From Moritella sp. (lineage in GTDB: Bacteria; Pseudomonadota; Gammaproteobacteria; Enterobacterales; Moritellaceae): 64,000 nt of DNA. Shown here one piece after another: positions 10,227-18,443 of this stretch; the stretch's first letter is position 1, and each line of letters opens with the position of its first letter. The notes beneath the pieces are model-generated. The model was given only the letters and a program-made list of their open reading frames with translations. It made no database searches and was not told where the DNA came from. The stretch is taken from NCBI RefSeq assembly GCF_013215705.1, contig NZ_JABSQR010000011.1, forward strand, positions 1-64,000, given 5' to 3'. The translations under genes were made by a program, and so were the position numbers.

Positions 10227-10898
10227 TTATGACTCCAGTTGATAACGAATAATTATACGTTGCCACTCTGTTTGTGCAGGTGGATCAAAACGCCAACGCA
10301 TGACAGCTCTTGTGGCGGAACGTACAAATATATCAGCGGGCTGCTGCTGAACAACTTTGACCTGCTGCACTCTACCCTTGACTGTAATCTTAAGTTCAAG
10401 AACAACGAAACCCTCGATAGCTCGCTGTTTCGCCGCTGGCGGATACTGAGGTGGTAATTGAAATACTGGTTTAGCAAACCTTATATTTGTCATCATTTGA
10501 CTACCTAACTGCTTGCCATTTGGTGAGAATTGCAACGTTATTGGTTGTAGCTTAGCTTCAGACATAGGAATATCTGTTAATACCTTAGGTATTTTCACCA
10601 GACTATTCATTGCTAACAGCGACAAATTAACCGACATTGGCGGAGGCGTACTTAATTGCGGAGCCGATGTAAGTTTAGTGATTAACTCAGGCTCAATCTC
10701 TTCTACCTGTCTATCAGCAACAAAATATACTTTGGCTAATGAAACTGGCGTATATGTATTAACGATAGCCTCCCCCATCGTGAGTTGATAAATCAAGGCG
10801 ACTAATCCGAAGTTAATAACGACAGCAAATAGCCCTGTTATCAAACAGCTTTTATTAGATTTTGTCGGTAGCAACAGCAACATTAGCAACTCCGGCAA
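10227..10898 (-). CDS. tonB: TonB energy transducer (TonB2 type)
   Basis: A 223-residue protein with one N-terminal membrane anchor (CLITGLFAVVINFGLVALIY), a short periplasmic spacer without a long Pro-Lys region, and a C-terminal TonB domain (YPPAAKQRAIEGFVVLELKI...ATRAVMRWRFDPP, about 150-223). It transmits the proton motive force to outer-membrane receptors. The frame overlaps the exbD end by 44 bases if the first start is used; a start a few codons later is possible. The divergent receptor suggests it serves that system. Confidence 0.9.
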   Translation of the reverse strand: MPELLMLLLLPTKSNKSCLITGLFAVVINFGLVALIYQLTMGEAIVNTYTPVSLAKVYFVADRQVEEIEPELITKLTSAPQLSTPPPMSVNLSLLAMNSLVKIPKVLTDIPMSEAKLQPITLQFSPNGKQLGSQMMTNIRFAKPVFQLPPQYPPAAKQRAIEGFVVLELKITVKGRVQQVKVVQQQPADIFVRSATRAVMRWRFDPPAQTEWQRIIIRYQLES

Positions 10899-11259
10899 TC
10901 CTAATTTTATCGATAACAGTAATTAACCGATCACTTGTCACATCTTTATCTACCTGAATCACAGCAGAAGAACTCCCTGTCGAACTTACTTTAGCTTTAA
11001 CGTAGGCACTCAAATCAGTCAATTTAATCGGGCCTTTGTCTAAGCTGATTTGCCCCTCCTTATCAATAGTAACCATCAATTTGACCACGTCACTACTATC
11101 ATTTGTTGTACTTTGTGGACGATCGATGTTAATCGTGTTTTGTTGTTGAAACGACGCCGTTAAAATAAAGAATATCAATAAAATAAATACTATATCAATC
11201 AAAGGGGTCATATCGATAATGGCATTATCATCTTGTTCTTGAGTATGTTGAAAACGCAT
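10855..11259 (-). CDS. exbD: ExbD biopolymer transport protein
   Basis: The 134-residue subunit of the ExbB-ExbD proton channel has a short cytoplasmic N-terminus, one membrane helix with the essential acidic residue in MTPLIDIVFILLIFF, and a periplasmic domain. Length and topology are typical. The start lies 3 bases after the exbB stop, so the genes are tightly coupled. Confidence 0.93.
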   Translation of the reverse strand: MRFQHTQEQDDNAIIDMTPLIDIVFILLIFFILTASFQQQNTINIDRPQSTTNDSSDVVKLMVTIDKEGQISLDKGPIKLTDLSAYVKAKVSSTGSSSAVIQVDKDVTSDRLITVIDKIRIAGVANVAVATDKI

Positions 11260-11262
11260 AAA

Positions 11263-11772
11263 TTAACCTTTAATAAAACAATAACGAAATTGATCAATAA
11301 TAATTTGATTACGACGATTAAGATTATGAGCCAGATACAGGCCAGAAAGTGATGTCACTAAACCAGCTAATGTCGTCAACAATGCCTGGCTAATGCCACC
11401 AGCAAGCTGTTGTTGTACATTCATTTTATCCAACTGAGTAAAACTCACTATCATGCCGTCGACAGTACCTAACAAACCCAAAAATGGTAAGATCTGAATG
11501 CAAATACGGATCCAAGGCATACCGCAATCAAGCATTAATGTCGCTTGACTGAGCCAGGCCTTGAGTAACTGTTGTTGATGCCAAAATGGTAGATTAAGCT
11601 GATGCAAAGAAATAGCTTGCAGAGAAGTCTGCAATTGCGGTTGGATATAGCGCTGACGCCAATATACCGTTAAGATCAATCCCCACATCACCACGGATAA
11701 TAAAATGATCATCCAAACAAGCATCCCTGCCTGATAAAAAAACTGAAGCAACATAGCCATTACTGCTGCCAC
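11263..11772 (-). CDS. exbB: ExbB/TolQ-family proton channel protein, short form
   Basis: The 169-residue MotA/TolQ/ExbB family protein has three membrane helices: about 10-32, one in the PFLGLLGTVDGMIVSF region and one in the QALLTTLAGLVTSLSGLYLAH region. The conserved GLLGTV and LLTT motifs are present. It overlaps the end of the preceding large ExbB by 13 bases. As in TonB2 systems, it would be the main ExbB, with the larger homologue as an accessory. Confidence 0.92.
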   Translation of the reverse strand: MAAVMAMLLQFFYQAGMLVWMIILLSVVMWGLILTVYWRQRYIQPQLQTSLQAISLHQLNLPFWHQQQLLKAWLSQATLMLDCGMPWIRICIQILPFLGLLGTVDGMIVSFTQLDKMNVQQQLAGGISQALLTTLAGLVTSLSGLYLAHNLNRRNQIIIDQFRYCFIKG

Positions 11773-13079
11773 CCACTATGGCGAGCAACAACCAATCCGG
11801 CAGCTTGCTGTTCCAACAGCACAATTAATCGATTAGCCTGCGTTTTCACCCCACAATGGATTAGTAATAAAGGTACCGCTACAATCAGTCCAAGTTCCGT
11901 CGTCAATAAGGCTTGGGCAATCCCCCCTGACAATAATTGACTATTGGCACTGCCCTGCTCGGTAATCACTCTAAAGGTTTCAATCATACCTGCCACTGTA
12001 CCTAACAGCCCCAGTAAAGGTGGGATCCCGGTCAATACAGCTAGTGATGCTAAACCCTTGCGTAATACTGGCACCTCTTTTAATACGGCTGCATCTATGA
12101 CAGCCTCCAACAGCGTAATATCACCGTCTTTAGCTTGCTCCAATTCGGCAATTTCAACCGCGTTAAGAATACGCCCTAAACTACTTCTATCATTGACTTC
12201 AGTATGCAATATTTGCCATTGCACCGCTTGCTGTTCACGACATAATGAATAACAGCGAACCGCGGCAATAAATACGGCAATAGCACCAATAATAGCGATT
12301 AAAACACCGATGATGCCAGCCGGACGTAAACGTTCAAAAAGGGTCGGTTCCTGCGCTTTTTTCTGTAATAATTTACCCAAGCTAGGATCAATTCTCATCC
12401 CACCGATCACGGGTTTAATATCCGGTTGAGGGCTAAATACCTGCCACACTTTGTGCTCGGGTAAATAACTTAACCAACCAAACTGACTGTGACTCGTAAA
12501 TGGACCCCATTGCGTAATTAGGCTCGTTTTACGCACTCCGTCTGGCATAATAATTGACGTATCATATTGATGTACTTCACTGGTATATAACAATTGTTCG
12601 ACGAATGCCTGCCACAATTGATATATTTGTTTTATATCCACATCCTGAGATAAACCGGTTTGAAAACCACTCGTATCTAAGCCCCACAGACCGGAAGGTT
12701 TGACTCGTTCAAGTAATAAATTGCCATGCTCAACAATCGTCATAGACAAGGTTTTCAATGCCTGCTGTTCTTTTTGCCACAGTTGCTGCTTCTGACGTAA
12801 TTGCTGTTGCAATAACAATAGCTGCTCTTCCGCTTCTTGATTATACCGTTGACGGCTAAGCAAATTATCCTTCGCCGTTTGCAATTTCTTACGCTGTTCA
12901 GTCAACTCGCCCTTAAAATTAATAACTAATTCTTCTGCCGCTTTAATTTCATGGTTAGTCGCTTGCTTTACTTGTTGTAAAATATTGCCTAATGAGACCT
13001 TTGGCATTGAAAACTCCATCGAGTTTACGAAAAACGAAGTGCTCATCAATATAATGCCGGAAAATAATAAGTGTCTCAT
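11760..13079 (-). CDS. large ExbB-like protein (TtpC type)
   Basis: A 439-residue protein with a signal peptide, a long periplasmic coiled coil (about 25-110, very Gln/Lys/Leu rich), and a C-terminal MotA/TolQ/ExbB domain (GIPPLLGLLGTVAGMIETF and QALLTTELGLIVAVPLLL). This architecture matches TtpC, the extra component of Vibrio TonB2 systems. It overlaps DUF3450 by 4 bases and exbB by 13, which implies translational coupling. Role: probably stabilises or extends the TonB2 complex across the periplasm. Confidence 0.88.
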   Translation of the reverse strand: MRHLLFSGIILMSTSFFVNSMEFSMPKVSLGNILQQVKQATNHEIKAAEELVINFKGELTEQRKKLQTAKDNLLSRQRYNQEAEEQLLLLQQQLRQKQQLWQKEQQALKTLSMTIVEHGNLLLERVKPSGLWGLDTSGFQTGLSQDVDIKQIYQLWQAFVEQLLYTSEVHQYDTSIIMPDGVRKTSLITQWGPFTSHSQFGWLSYLPEHKVWQVFSPQPDIKPVIGGMRIDPSLGKLLQKKAQEPTLFERLRPAGIIGVLIAIIGAIAVFIAAVRCYSLCREQQAVQWQILHTEVNDRSSLGRILNAVEIAELEQAKDGDITLLEAVIDAAVLKEVPVLRKGLASLAVLTGIPPLLGLLGTVAGMIETFRVITEQGSANSQLLSGGIAQALLTTELGLIVAVPLLLIHCGVKTQANRLIVLLEQQAAGLVVARHSGWQQ

Positions 13080-13828
13080 GATCGTCCCTCAACAGAAGCT
13101 TGGTCCGGTCGTGGTAGTGTCATAATATCTGGCGCTATGTTTCCTGCTGCTACCGCAATCGCCTGACGCAAAGGCTGAAACCATTTATCCTCAAGCTGTA
13201 CCCATCCTTCTCCTTGCTTCCAAATAGCAGCCTGCTGACCATCAATACTTAGCCAGTAATAACCTAAACGGCCAACGCGTAAAAAATTAACCATACGCTC
13301 ACTATCTAAAGTACCTAACCAAGTTTCAGCTGCATAACCATAACTTAACTCAACCTGATAGGCATCTAACACTTGAGCCATTTTATCCCCTAATATAATA
13401 CGAGGATCGGCCAAATTCTGAATCAAAATTTGCAAACGCAGCTTCCTCTCAGCCTGTAAAAACGGTATATCACTCTCAACCACTTGCTGCAAAGTACTCA
13501 ACATATCCTGCATCAACGGACTCACTGCAATTTGAGTTTTTCTAACCTGCTCTCGTTGTCGCTCTAATTCATCATTTGCGTTGTGTAATGCGTTAATTTG
13601 GCTATCAAGTTGTAGCTGATATTTATCAGCTACGCGCTGTTGCCATAGAACCTCTCGATACTGTTGTTGCAGTATCTGCTGTTCATCAGATAACTGGCTG
13701 ACAGCCACTTGAGCTTGCTGACTAGCACGTAAGCCTTGGTTATCAGCAGCGATGACTTGCTGAAGGTCAGTTGCTTGAGCATGTATATTTAATACCCAAA
13801 AAAATAAGCTCGAAATAGCTAATTTCAT
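13076..13828 (-). CDS. DUF3450 periplasmic coiled-coil protein
   Basis: The chosen start (MKLAISSLFFWVLNIHAQA) gives a clear signal peptide and 250 residues; an AGG lies upstream. The mature protein is a long coiled coil (about 25-125) followed by a globular part with WLGTLDSERMVNFLRVGRLGYYW. This is the DUF3450 family, regularly the first gene of TonB2-type operons with TtpC. The operon order here is DUF3450, TtpC, ExbB, ExbD, TonB, TPR. A longer upstream frame exists but would bury the signal peptide. Confidence 0.85.
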   Translation of the reverse strand: MKLAISSLFFWVLNIHAQATDLQQVIAADNQGLRASQQAQVAVSQLSDEQQILQQQYREVLWQQRVADKYQLQLDSQINALHNANDELERQREQVRKTQIAVSPLMQDMLSTLQQVVESDIPFLQAERKLRLQILIQNLADPRIILGDKMAQVLDAYQVELSYGYAAETWLGTLDSERMVNFLRVGRLGYYWLSIDGQQAAIWKQGEGWVQLEDKWFQPLRQAIAVAAGNIAPDIMTLPRPDQASVEGRS

Positions 13829-13963
13829 AAAACCTACACTGATGCACTTTTGATGAAGCCCAGAAAAGCAGCGTAAGAAATCTAATAACCGATGTTCTTT
13901 ATTGTTATTCATTATTTTTTAGTTGTTTATTAAAGATATTTGAATAATAACCCCAAATGCAAA

Positions 13964-13978
13964 TGAAAACAATTATCA
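13964..13978. promoter_or_regulatory. Fur-box-like inverted repeat
   Basis: TGAAAACAATTATCA matches 12 of 14 fixed positions of the 7-1-7 Fur consensus TGATAATnATTATCA. It lies between the divergent TonB2 operon and the TonB-dependent receptor gene, so iron-bound Fur could repress both directions. Confidence 0.6.
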
Positions 13979-14081
13979 TTTAGATTGGATGTGTGTTATT
14001 TTCCCCACCCTTACTTATATCTGGGTATTAAAGCCACATTTTTAAGCATAAAAACTTACAAAAAGTCATCAAGGTAGCAGA

Positions 14082-16586
14082 ATGAAAACAAAAATTGCGC
14101 TTGCGGTTAGTCTGGCACTAACTTCTCAATCAACACTGTCCAGTACACTCGGGGCAGAAAAAGCACCTGATAAAATAGGCATGGAAGTTGTCGTTAAAGA
14201 TAAAATAGATCCTGCGTTAACATCGCAGCAATCTTTGTCCGCAGCAGAAATTAAACAACGACCAACCGGTAATGGTAATCTCACTGATTTATTAAAATCA
14301 AATCCTGCCATTCGCTTTTCAAATTCAGGTAATAACAGCATGAATCAAGGTGAGATAAAACCAGAAGATATCTCGATTCACGGCTCAACCGCTTATCAAA
14401 ATACTTTTAATCTTGATGGTATGACGATCAATAATGATTTAGACCCGGCAAATAATAAGTTAGGTGTAACAAACAGTAATTTAAGCAGTGATGAACAAGG
14501 CTTCTACCTAGACAGCCGTTTAATCGACAGCATAACTGTATATGATGCCAATATTCCTGCCGAATTTGGCGGATTTACTGGTGGCGTTATCGACGTTAAC
14601 AGCCGCAGTTGGCAAGGTGAAAATCATGCCAGTGTATTTTATCGTATGACAGATTCAAGCTGGAATAAAAATCATGTTGATGAACAACTTAATTTTAGCA
14701 GCGGCAATAATGATGCCAGTAACCCTAGCCGCTTCCAGCCCAAGTACAGTAAAAAAAGTTTCGGAGCCTGGTTTGAAGCAGGAATCACTGATGACTTAGG
14801 GCTGGTATTTTCACTTTCACGCCGAAACTCATCGATACCTATGACTAATGTCGGAAAAAAAGCCGTCACATTAGATAAAGAGAATAAAGTGATTGGCTTT
14901 ACTACTGAAAGCAATATTAAAGAGCAAACTCGCGTTTCAGATAACCTATTCACTAAATTAACCTGGTATGCCACACCTCGCACAACCGCGAACTGGTCAA
15001 TGACTTATTCGGGTTACGACAGTGAAATGTTCATGAATGGCACTGCAAACTCTGATTACTCAGAATCGCATAACGGCCTAGCTAGCAGTTTGAATATTGA
15101 ACATGCCTTTGATTTTGGCATGTTAGATATGGGTATTAGTATTCAGAATATGCAAGACATCCGTGATAGTGAGCAAAATTATTATGTTTCTCTTAAAGAT
15201 TACACCGACTGGCAAAATCCGACCGAGTTTAGTTCTGGCGGACCCGGCGATCTCACCACTGAACAACAAAATGTCACCGCAAATGCCAAAATGACATTAG
15301 ATCCACTCCAATTCGGCAATAGCCAGCATACTTTTACATTCGGTACCGAAATAACCCAAACTAATGCTAAGTTTATACGCGATGAAACCTACTACAGAAA
15401 TAGCTATCAAGGTATGTGGGATTCTATGGAATGGTTATCCTCTGCCAGTCAAGTAGATGCATTTTTTGCAGGCACTTACCGCACAGACTATCGTAACTAT
15501 TCTCTGTTTTTCGATGATACGATTAGCATAGGTAATGTAAATATTCGCCCTGGATTACGTATTGATCGTGACAGTTTCGTTAAAAATACGAATATAGCAC
15601 CAAGATTAAGTACCAGTTGGAATGTTTTTGGCGACGGCAGCACTATGCTGACCGCGGGTCTAAACCGTTATTATGGTCGTTCTATGCTCACTTACGCATT
15701 GTACGAAGGTCAAAATGGAGGTCTTAAACACTGTTATATGATGTGTGAACCAAACAGTGAAGCATCTAGTAATGACTGGGTTGAGACCAATGATTTTGAA
15801 GGTATGAGCGATCTTGACACTCCATACAATGATGAGCTTGCCATGAGCCTGCAGCAACGCTGGAATAACAGTATGATCAAACTGGCTTATGTACACAGAA
15901 ATGGTTATGACGAAGTACGTAGTCGTCCTAAATATCCAGGTACTAAAAATCCTGGACAGGCCAGAATTCGTACCTTTGATAATAACGGCAAAACCCAACA
16001 CGATAATGTGATCTTAAGTGCACGAAATACACAACCATTACGTTGGCTCGCTACCGATAACAATCTAACTGCATCGGTAAGCTGGCAACAAACAAGCAGC
16101 AATACGCCGATGGATCAAGGATACGCATTTTATGATCCGAGCATTAATCTAGACCAAGACAAAGTTTGGTACGATGGCAAGATCATCGCCGCCGAAGATC
16201 TGCCATCAACAGATTTCAACGCGCCTTTATTAGTCAACCTTGAATGGACAACCAAAATAAACCAATACGGCCTAACTTGGTATAACCTAGCAAATTGGCA
16301 AAGTAGTCGCGAGCAAGCAACCCGCCATGAAAACGCTTACGCAATTGACCCGAGTACAAATAAGCAGGTACTAAAGTATGAATCTGTTAAATTTGCCAGC
16401 ACCTTCCGCTGGAATACCAAATTGATGTGGCAACCTAAATTTGCCAAAGGTGCAGCACTATCAATTGAAGTCAATAATGTACTCAATAACAAAAATGCCA
16501 CAGATTCATTTGTATATAACGACAAAGTTTATCGTACTTATGAAGCAGGTCGCCAGTTCTGGCTGCAAGCTAGTTATGACATTTAA
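14082..16586 (+). CDS. TonB-dependent outer-membrane receptor, YddB/FusA-like
   Basis: An 834-residue protein with a signal peptide (to about residue 20), a plug domain (about 45-175, with DISIHGSTAYQNTFNLDGM and FGGFTGGVIDV) and a 22-strand-type barrel ending in FWLQASYDI, a normal terminal beta-signal. Next to a YddA-like ABC transporter and a PqqL-like protease it matches the yddA-yddB-pqqL arrangement, where the receptor imports a proteinaceous iron carrier such as ferredoxin. The substrate here is inferred, not seen. A Fur-like box lies 100 bases upstream. Confidence 0.88.
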   Translation: MKTKIALAVSLALTSQSTLSSTLGAEKAPDKIGMEVVVKDKIDPALTSQQSLSAAEIKQRPTGNGNLTDLLKSNPAIRFSNSGNNSMNQGEIKPEDISIHGSTAYQNTFNLDGMTINNDLDPANNKLGVTNSNLSSDEQGFYLDSRLIDSITVYDANIPAEFGGFTGGVIDVNSRSWQGENHASVFYRMTDSSWNKNHVDEQLNFSSGNNDASNPSRFQPKYSKKSFGAWFEAGITDDLGLVFSLSRRNSSIPMTNVGKKAVTLDKENKVIGFTTESNIKEQTRVSDNLFTKLTWYATPRTTANWSMTYSGYDSEMFMNGTANSDYSESHNGLASSLNIEHAFDFGMLDMGISIQNMQDIRDSEQNYYVSLKDYTDWQNPTEFSSGGPGDLTTEQQNVTANAKMTLDPLQFGNSQHTFTFGTEITQTNAKFIRDETYYRNSYQGMWDSMEWLSSASQVDAFFAGTYRTDYRNYSLFFDDTISIGNVNIRPGLRIDRDSFVKNTNIAPRLSTSWNVFGDGSTMLTAGLNRYYGRSMLTYALYEGQNGGLKHCYMMCEPNSEASSNDWVETNDFEGMSDLDTPYNDELAMSLQQRWNNSMIKLAYVHRNGYDEVRSRPKYPGTKNPGQARIRTFDNNGKTQHDNVILSARNTQPLRWLATDNNLTASVSWQQTSSNTPMDQGYAFYDPSINLDQDKVWYDGKIIAAEDLPSTDFNAPLLVNLEWTTKINQYGLTWYNLANWQSSREQATRHENAYAIDPSTNKQVLKYESVKFASTFRWNTKLMWQPKFAKGAALSIEVNNVLNNKNATDSFVYNDKVYRTYEAGRQFWLQASYDI

Positions 16587-16605
16587 GTAATTCGTACGCA
16601 TGTTC

Positions 16606-16630
16606 AGGCGTGGGGACAACACTCACGCCT
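16606..16630 (+). terminator. hairpin between receptor and ABC transporter genes
   Basis: A 7-bp stem AGGCGTG / CACGCCT is followed by TCTTT. Placed inside the presumed operon, it could attenuate expression of the downstream transporter and protease. Confidence 0.55.
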
Positions 16631-16672
16631 TCTTTACATTTTAATTTATCTCTAACTAACGATATTTAAACA

Positions 16673-18397
16673 ATGCAAAAACTCACTTTATTTTGGCAAT
16701 TGATCAAGCCTTTTTGGTTTGCCAAAGAACGTAATTCAGCACTACTTCTACTTACGATAGTAATCACATTAAGCTTATCTTCGGTTTGGTTTAGTGTGCA
16801 AATAAACCAATGGAATGGCGATTTTTTTAATGCTTTACAACAACTCGATGGCCCTGTCCTCTATGAATTATTGCAATTCTTTGCAGGTTTAATTGCAGCC
16901 TTTATTCTCGTCATGGTGTACACCGATTATTTAAAGAAAAAGCTCATTATTAACTTCCGCAGCTGGATGACTACATATTTATGTGAGAAATGGTTATCCA
17001 AACACAGCGATCATTATAGACTAAGGTTGCAAAAATCCGAGCCCGATAATCCTGACCAGCGTATTGCCGAAGACGTTGACATATTTATTCAAAGCTCCTT
17101 AGATCTACTGTTATCTTTTTTACGTTCGGTGGTAACTCTGGGATCCTTTCTCACCATTCTCTGGCAACTATCAGGTACGCTTTCTTTCACACTATTCGGG
17201 CGTGAACTAAATATTCCCGGTTATATGGTTTGGGCCTGTGTTGGTTACACTCTCATTGGTACAGTGATCACCCACCTGATTGGTAAGCCACTACAAGCAC
17301 TTAATTTTAATCAACAAAAACGTGAAGCTGATTTTCGTCGTGCATTGATCTCACGCCGAGAGCACAGCGCTGCAATCGCAGGGCAAGGAGGAGAACAACA
17401 AGAGCAACAGAGTCTTAAAGTATACTTCTCGGCGGTGATTACGAACTGGTATCAATTGATGCACTGTGAACGTAATTTAGGCTTCTTTACCGTTGGTTAC
17501 GCACAAGTGTCCATGTTGGCACCAATCTTCTTCGCATTACCGAAATTTCTTTCTGGAGCACTAAAACTAGGCGGATTAATGCAAATAAAGATGGCCTTTA
17601 TGCAAGTGTCCAGTGCGCTTAGCTGGATTATCTATGCTTATCAGGACATCGCTAAATGGGGGGCTACTGTCGAGCGTTTAGCCGCGTTTATAAATGCACT
17701 GGATGAACTTGAGGAGCCGGAACCTACACCGACACCCAACAGTAAAACGATTGCATTAAAGAGTAATATTACACTGTATCTCACCGATGGTAGTCCCTTG
17801 TTAACTGCGCAATCAATGACACTAAAGCTGGGCGAATTAACCATGATACAAGGTCGTTCTGGCATAGGTAAATCTACACTATTCAAAGCCTTGGCAGGTT
17901 ACTGGCCTCACTTCACGGGTCAAATCCAACGTATTGAATCTATGTATTGGATCCCCCACAGTTTATATTTGCCCGATGTCGATCTTGCTAGACAACTCTG
18001 CTACCCGAGAAACAGTACTGATTTCAGTGACACTGAACTACAGGACACATTGCATAAAATAGGATTACCACACCTATGCGAACAACTATATAGCCAAGTT
18101 AACTGGAAACAACAGCTATCCGCAGGTGAACAACAACGCCTTATGTTCGCACGTCTGTTACTCAATCGACCTAAATTAATTTTTATTGATGAAACCACGA
18201 GCTCACTTGATATTGATGCAGCCAGTAACTTAATCACATTATTAAAAGCAGAACTACCACAGAGTGCTATTGCATTCATTTCACATCAAGTCGCGCTAAC
18301 CCAATATGCCGACCAGGTGATCTATATTGAGGACGACAAGGGCAATGATAAAACCGATCATGATCTGAATTTAGTTAACACAATTAATATCGCGTAG
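16673..18397 (+). CDS. yddA: YddA-like ABC transporter (SbmA/BacA-type permease with ATPase)
   Basis: A 574-residue half-transporter. The N-terminal membrane domain (about 1-330) carries the ABC_membrane_2 signature DNPDQRIAEDVDIF near residue 120. The ATPase domain has Walker A GRSGIGKST, an unusual signature LSAGEQQR and Walker B LIFIDETTSSLD. In E. coli, yddA sits with yddB and pqqL. It may move peptide fragments produced by the neighbouring protease across the inner membrane, which is inference. It lies 87 bases after the receptor gene and 46 before the protease. Confidence 0.85.
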   Translation: MQKLTLFWQLIKPFWFAKERNSALLLLTIVITLSLSSVWFSVQINQWNGDFFNALQQLDGPVLYELLQFFAGLIAAFILVMVYTDYLKKKLIINFRSWMTTYLCEKWLSKHSDHYRLRLQKSEPDNPDQRIAEDVDIFIQSSLDLLLSFLRSVVTLGSFLTILWQLSGTLSFTLFGRELNIPGYMVWACVGYTLIGTVITHLIGKPLQALNFNQQKREADFRRALISRREHSAAIAGQGGEQQEQQSLKVYFSAVITNWYQLMHCERNLGFFTVGYAQVSMLAPIFFALPKFLSGALKLGGLMQIKMAFMQVSSALSWIIYAYQDIAKWGATVERLAAFINALDELEEPEPTPTPNSKTIALKSNITLYLTDGSPLLTAQSMTLKLGELTMIQGRSGIGKSTLFKALAGYWPHFTGQIQRIESMYWIPHSLYLPDVDLARQLCYPRNSTDFSDTELQDTLHKIGLPHLCEQLYSQVNWKQQLSAGEQQRLMFARLLLNRPKLIFIDETTSSLDIDAASNLITLLKAELPQSAIAFISHQVALTQYADQVIYIEDDKGNDKTDHDLNLVNTINIA

Positions 18398-18443
18398 TTT
18401 ATCAAAAAATCGAACCATAAAATTAAGTTTCATGGAGTTATCA

